Assembly: GCF_000155735.2 (NCBI RefSeq)
Contig: NC_020908.1
Span: 687,001-751,000, forward strand
DNA from: Octadecabacter arcticus 238
GTDB taxonomy: Bacteria > Pseudomonadota > Alphaproteobacteria > Rhodobacterales > Rhodobacteraceae
Direction of reading: 5' to 3'
DNA: 64,000 bases
This document shows, piece by piece, positions 63,819 through 64,000 of the stretch; the first letter of the stretch is position 1; each line of letters begins with the position of its first letter. Under the pieces are notes generated by a model. The model did no database searches. It was not told where the DNA came from and saw nothing but the letters and a program-made list of their open reading frames with translations. The translations under genes were made by a program, and so were the position numbers.

Positions 63819-64000
63819 GCTGGCTAAACAGGTAGCCTAGAGTTGACACGCATTAAACCATTTCTTTCGCTGGACACGGATCACTTCGCCGGATCGGCCA
63901 ATTACGTCTGATCCAGATTTGAAGGTGAATCTGGCGTATTTTCTGCAGCCCAAGGTGCGACAAGGCGGGGTTTCGATGTGATCCGCTTTGTTGGATGACG
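63819..64000. other. Right-edge intergenic sequence
   Basis: Promoter-side sequence of the dioxygenase; no gene recognised in the last 180 bases. Confidence 0.5.

Overview
This window is a roughly 64 kb piece of an alphaproteobacterial replicon, most likely from the Rhodobacteraceae (roseobacter group). The basis is the gene content: a class I PHA module with PhaR operators, secG/DUF6524/purA/DUF2842, pyrG-rlmJ, a bufferin operon, paired glutamine-synthetase-like enzymes and tandem EamA transporters. The taxonomic call is inference from family content and compact operon style; no rRNA or other marker is present.

Layout: 1-25 kb is an insertion-sequence graveyard. It holds three full copies and one 5'-truncated copy of one IS256-family element, two copies of one IS630-family element plus an unrelated third, two IS200-type elements, and two IS3-family elements. 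Between them are a serine recombinase, small unknown ORFs, diverged non-coding repeats, a 39-codon cysteine-rich gene, and host genes in several stages of decay. Two broken systems can be pieced together. (i) A Slam-type outer-membrane lipoprotein exporter and its lipoprotein (13.9-17.7 kb) are split by nested IS200 and IS630 elements. (ii) A SMODS-type nucleotidyltransferase (CD-NTase) followed by a two-TM SLATT effector (18.8-23.3 kb) lies directly behind thyX. The NTase is split by IS630 and IS256 and also carries a nonsense codon; SLATT is split by IS200 and its 3' end abuts an IS3. Removing the IS256 (with its 9-bp duplication) and the IS200 restores the reading frames exactly. This looks like a dead CBASS-like antiphage operon.

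25-64 kb is mostly intact core genome: an ArsC-like protein; a minus-strand bufferin operon (bufA-bufB-bufC-DoxX); thrS; a frameshifted MAPEG gene; an ArsR-SRPBCC regulator divergent from an alpha/beta hydrolase; the PHB module phaZ / phaC-phaP-phaR with TGC-rich PhaR-type operators; and a DegT-family aminotransferase. Next comes a long minus-strand cluster of two glutamine-synthetase-like ligases, a class I amidotransferase and a polar amino-acid-type ABC transporter with two binding proteins, preceded by a PhnD-like protein and two TerB-like paralogs separated by an IS481-like insertion. After that come rlmJ, pyrG, secG, purA, a large acidic/Lys-Ala-rich protein whose C-terminus is frameshifted by a 14-bp tandem duplication, thiamine pyrophosphokinase, two EamA exporters and a TauD-type dioxygenase.

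How the genes work together: phaC makes PHB, phaP coats granules, phaR represses via TGC boxes seen upstream of phaC, phaP and phaR, and phaZ mobilises the polymer. bufA encodes a four-cysteine precursor peptide, bufB/bufC modify it, and a DoxX protein completes the operon; homologous systems buffer copper. The ABC/GS/amidotransferase genes look like uptake plus gamma-glutamylation of an amine or amino acid.
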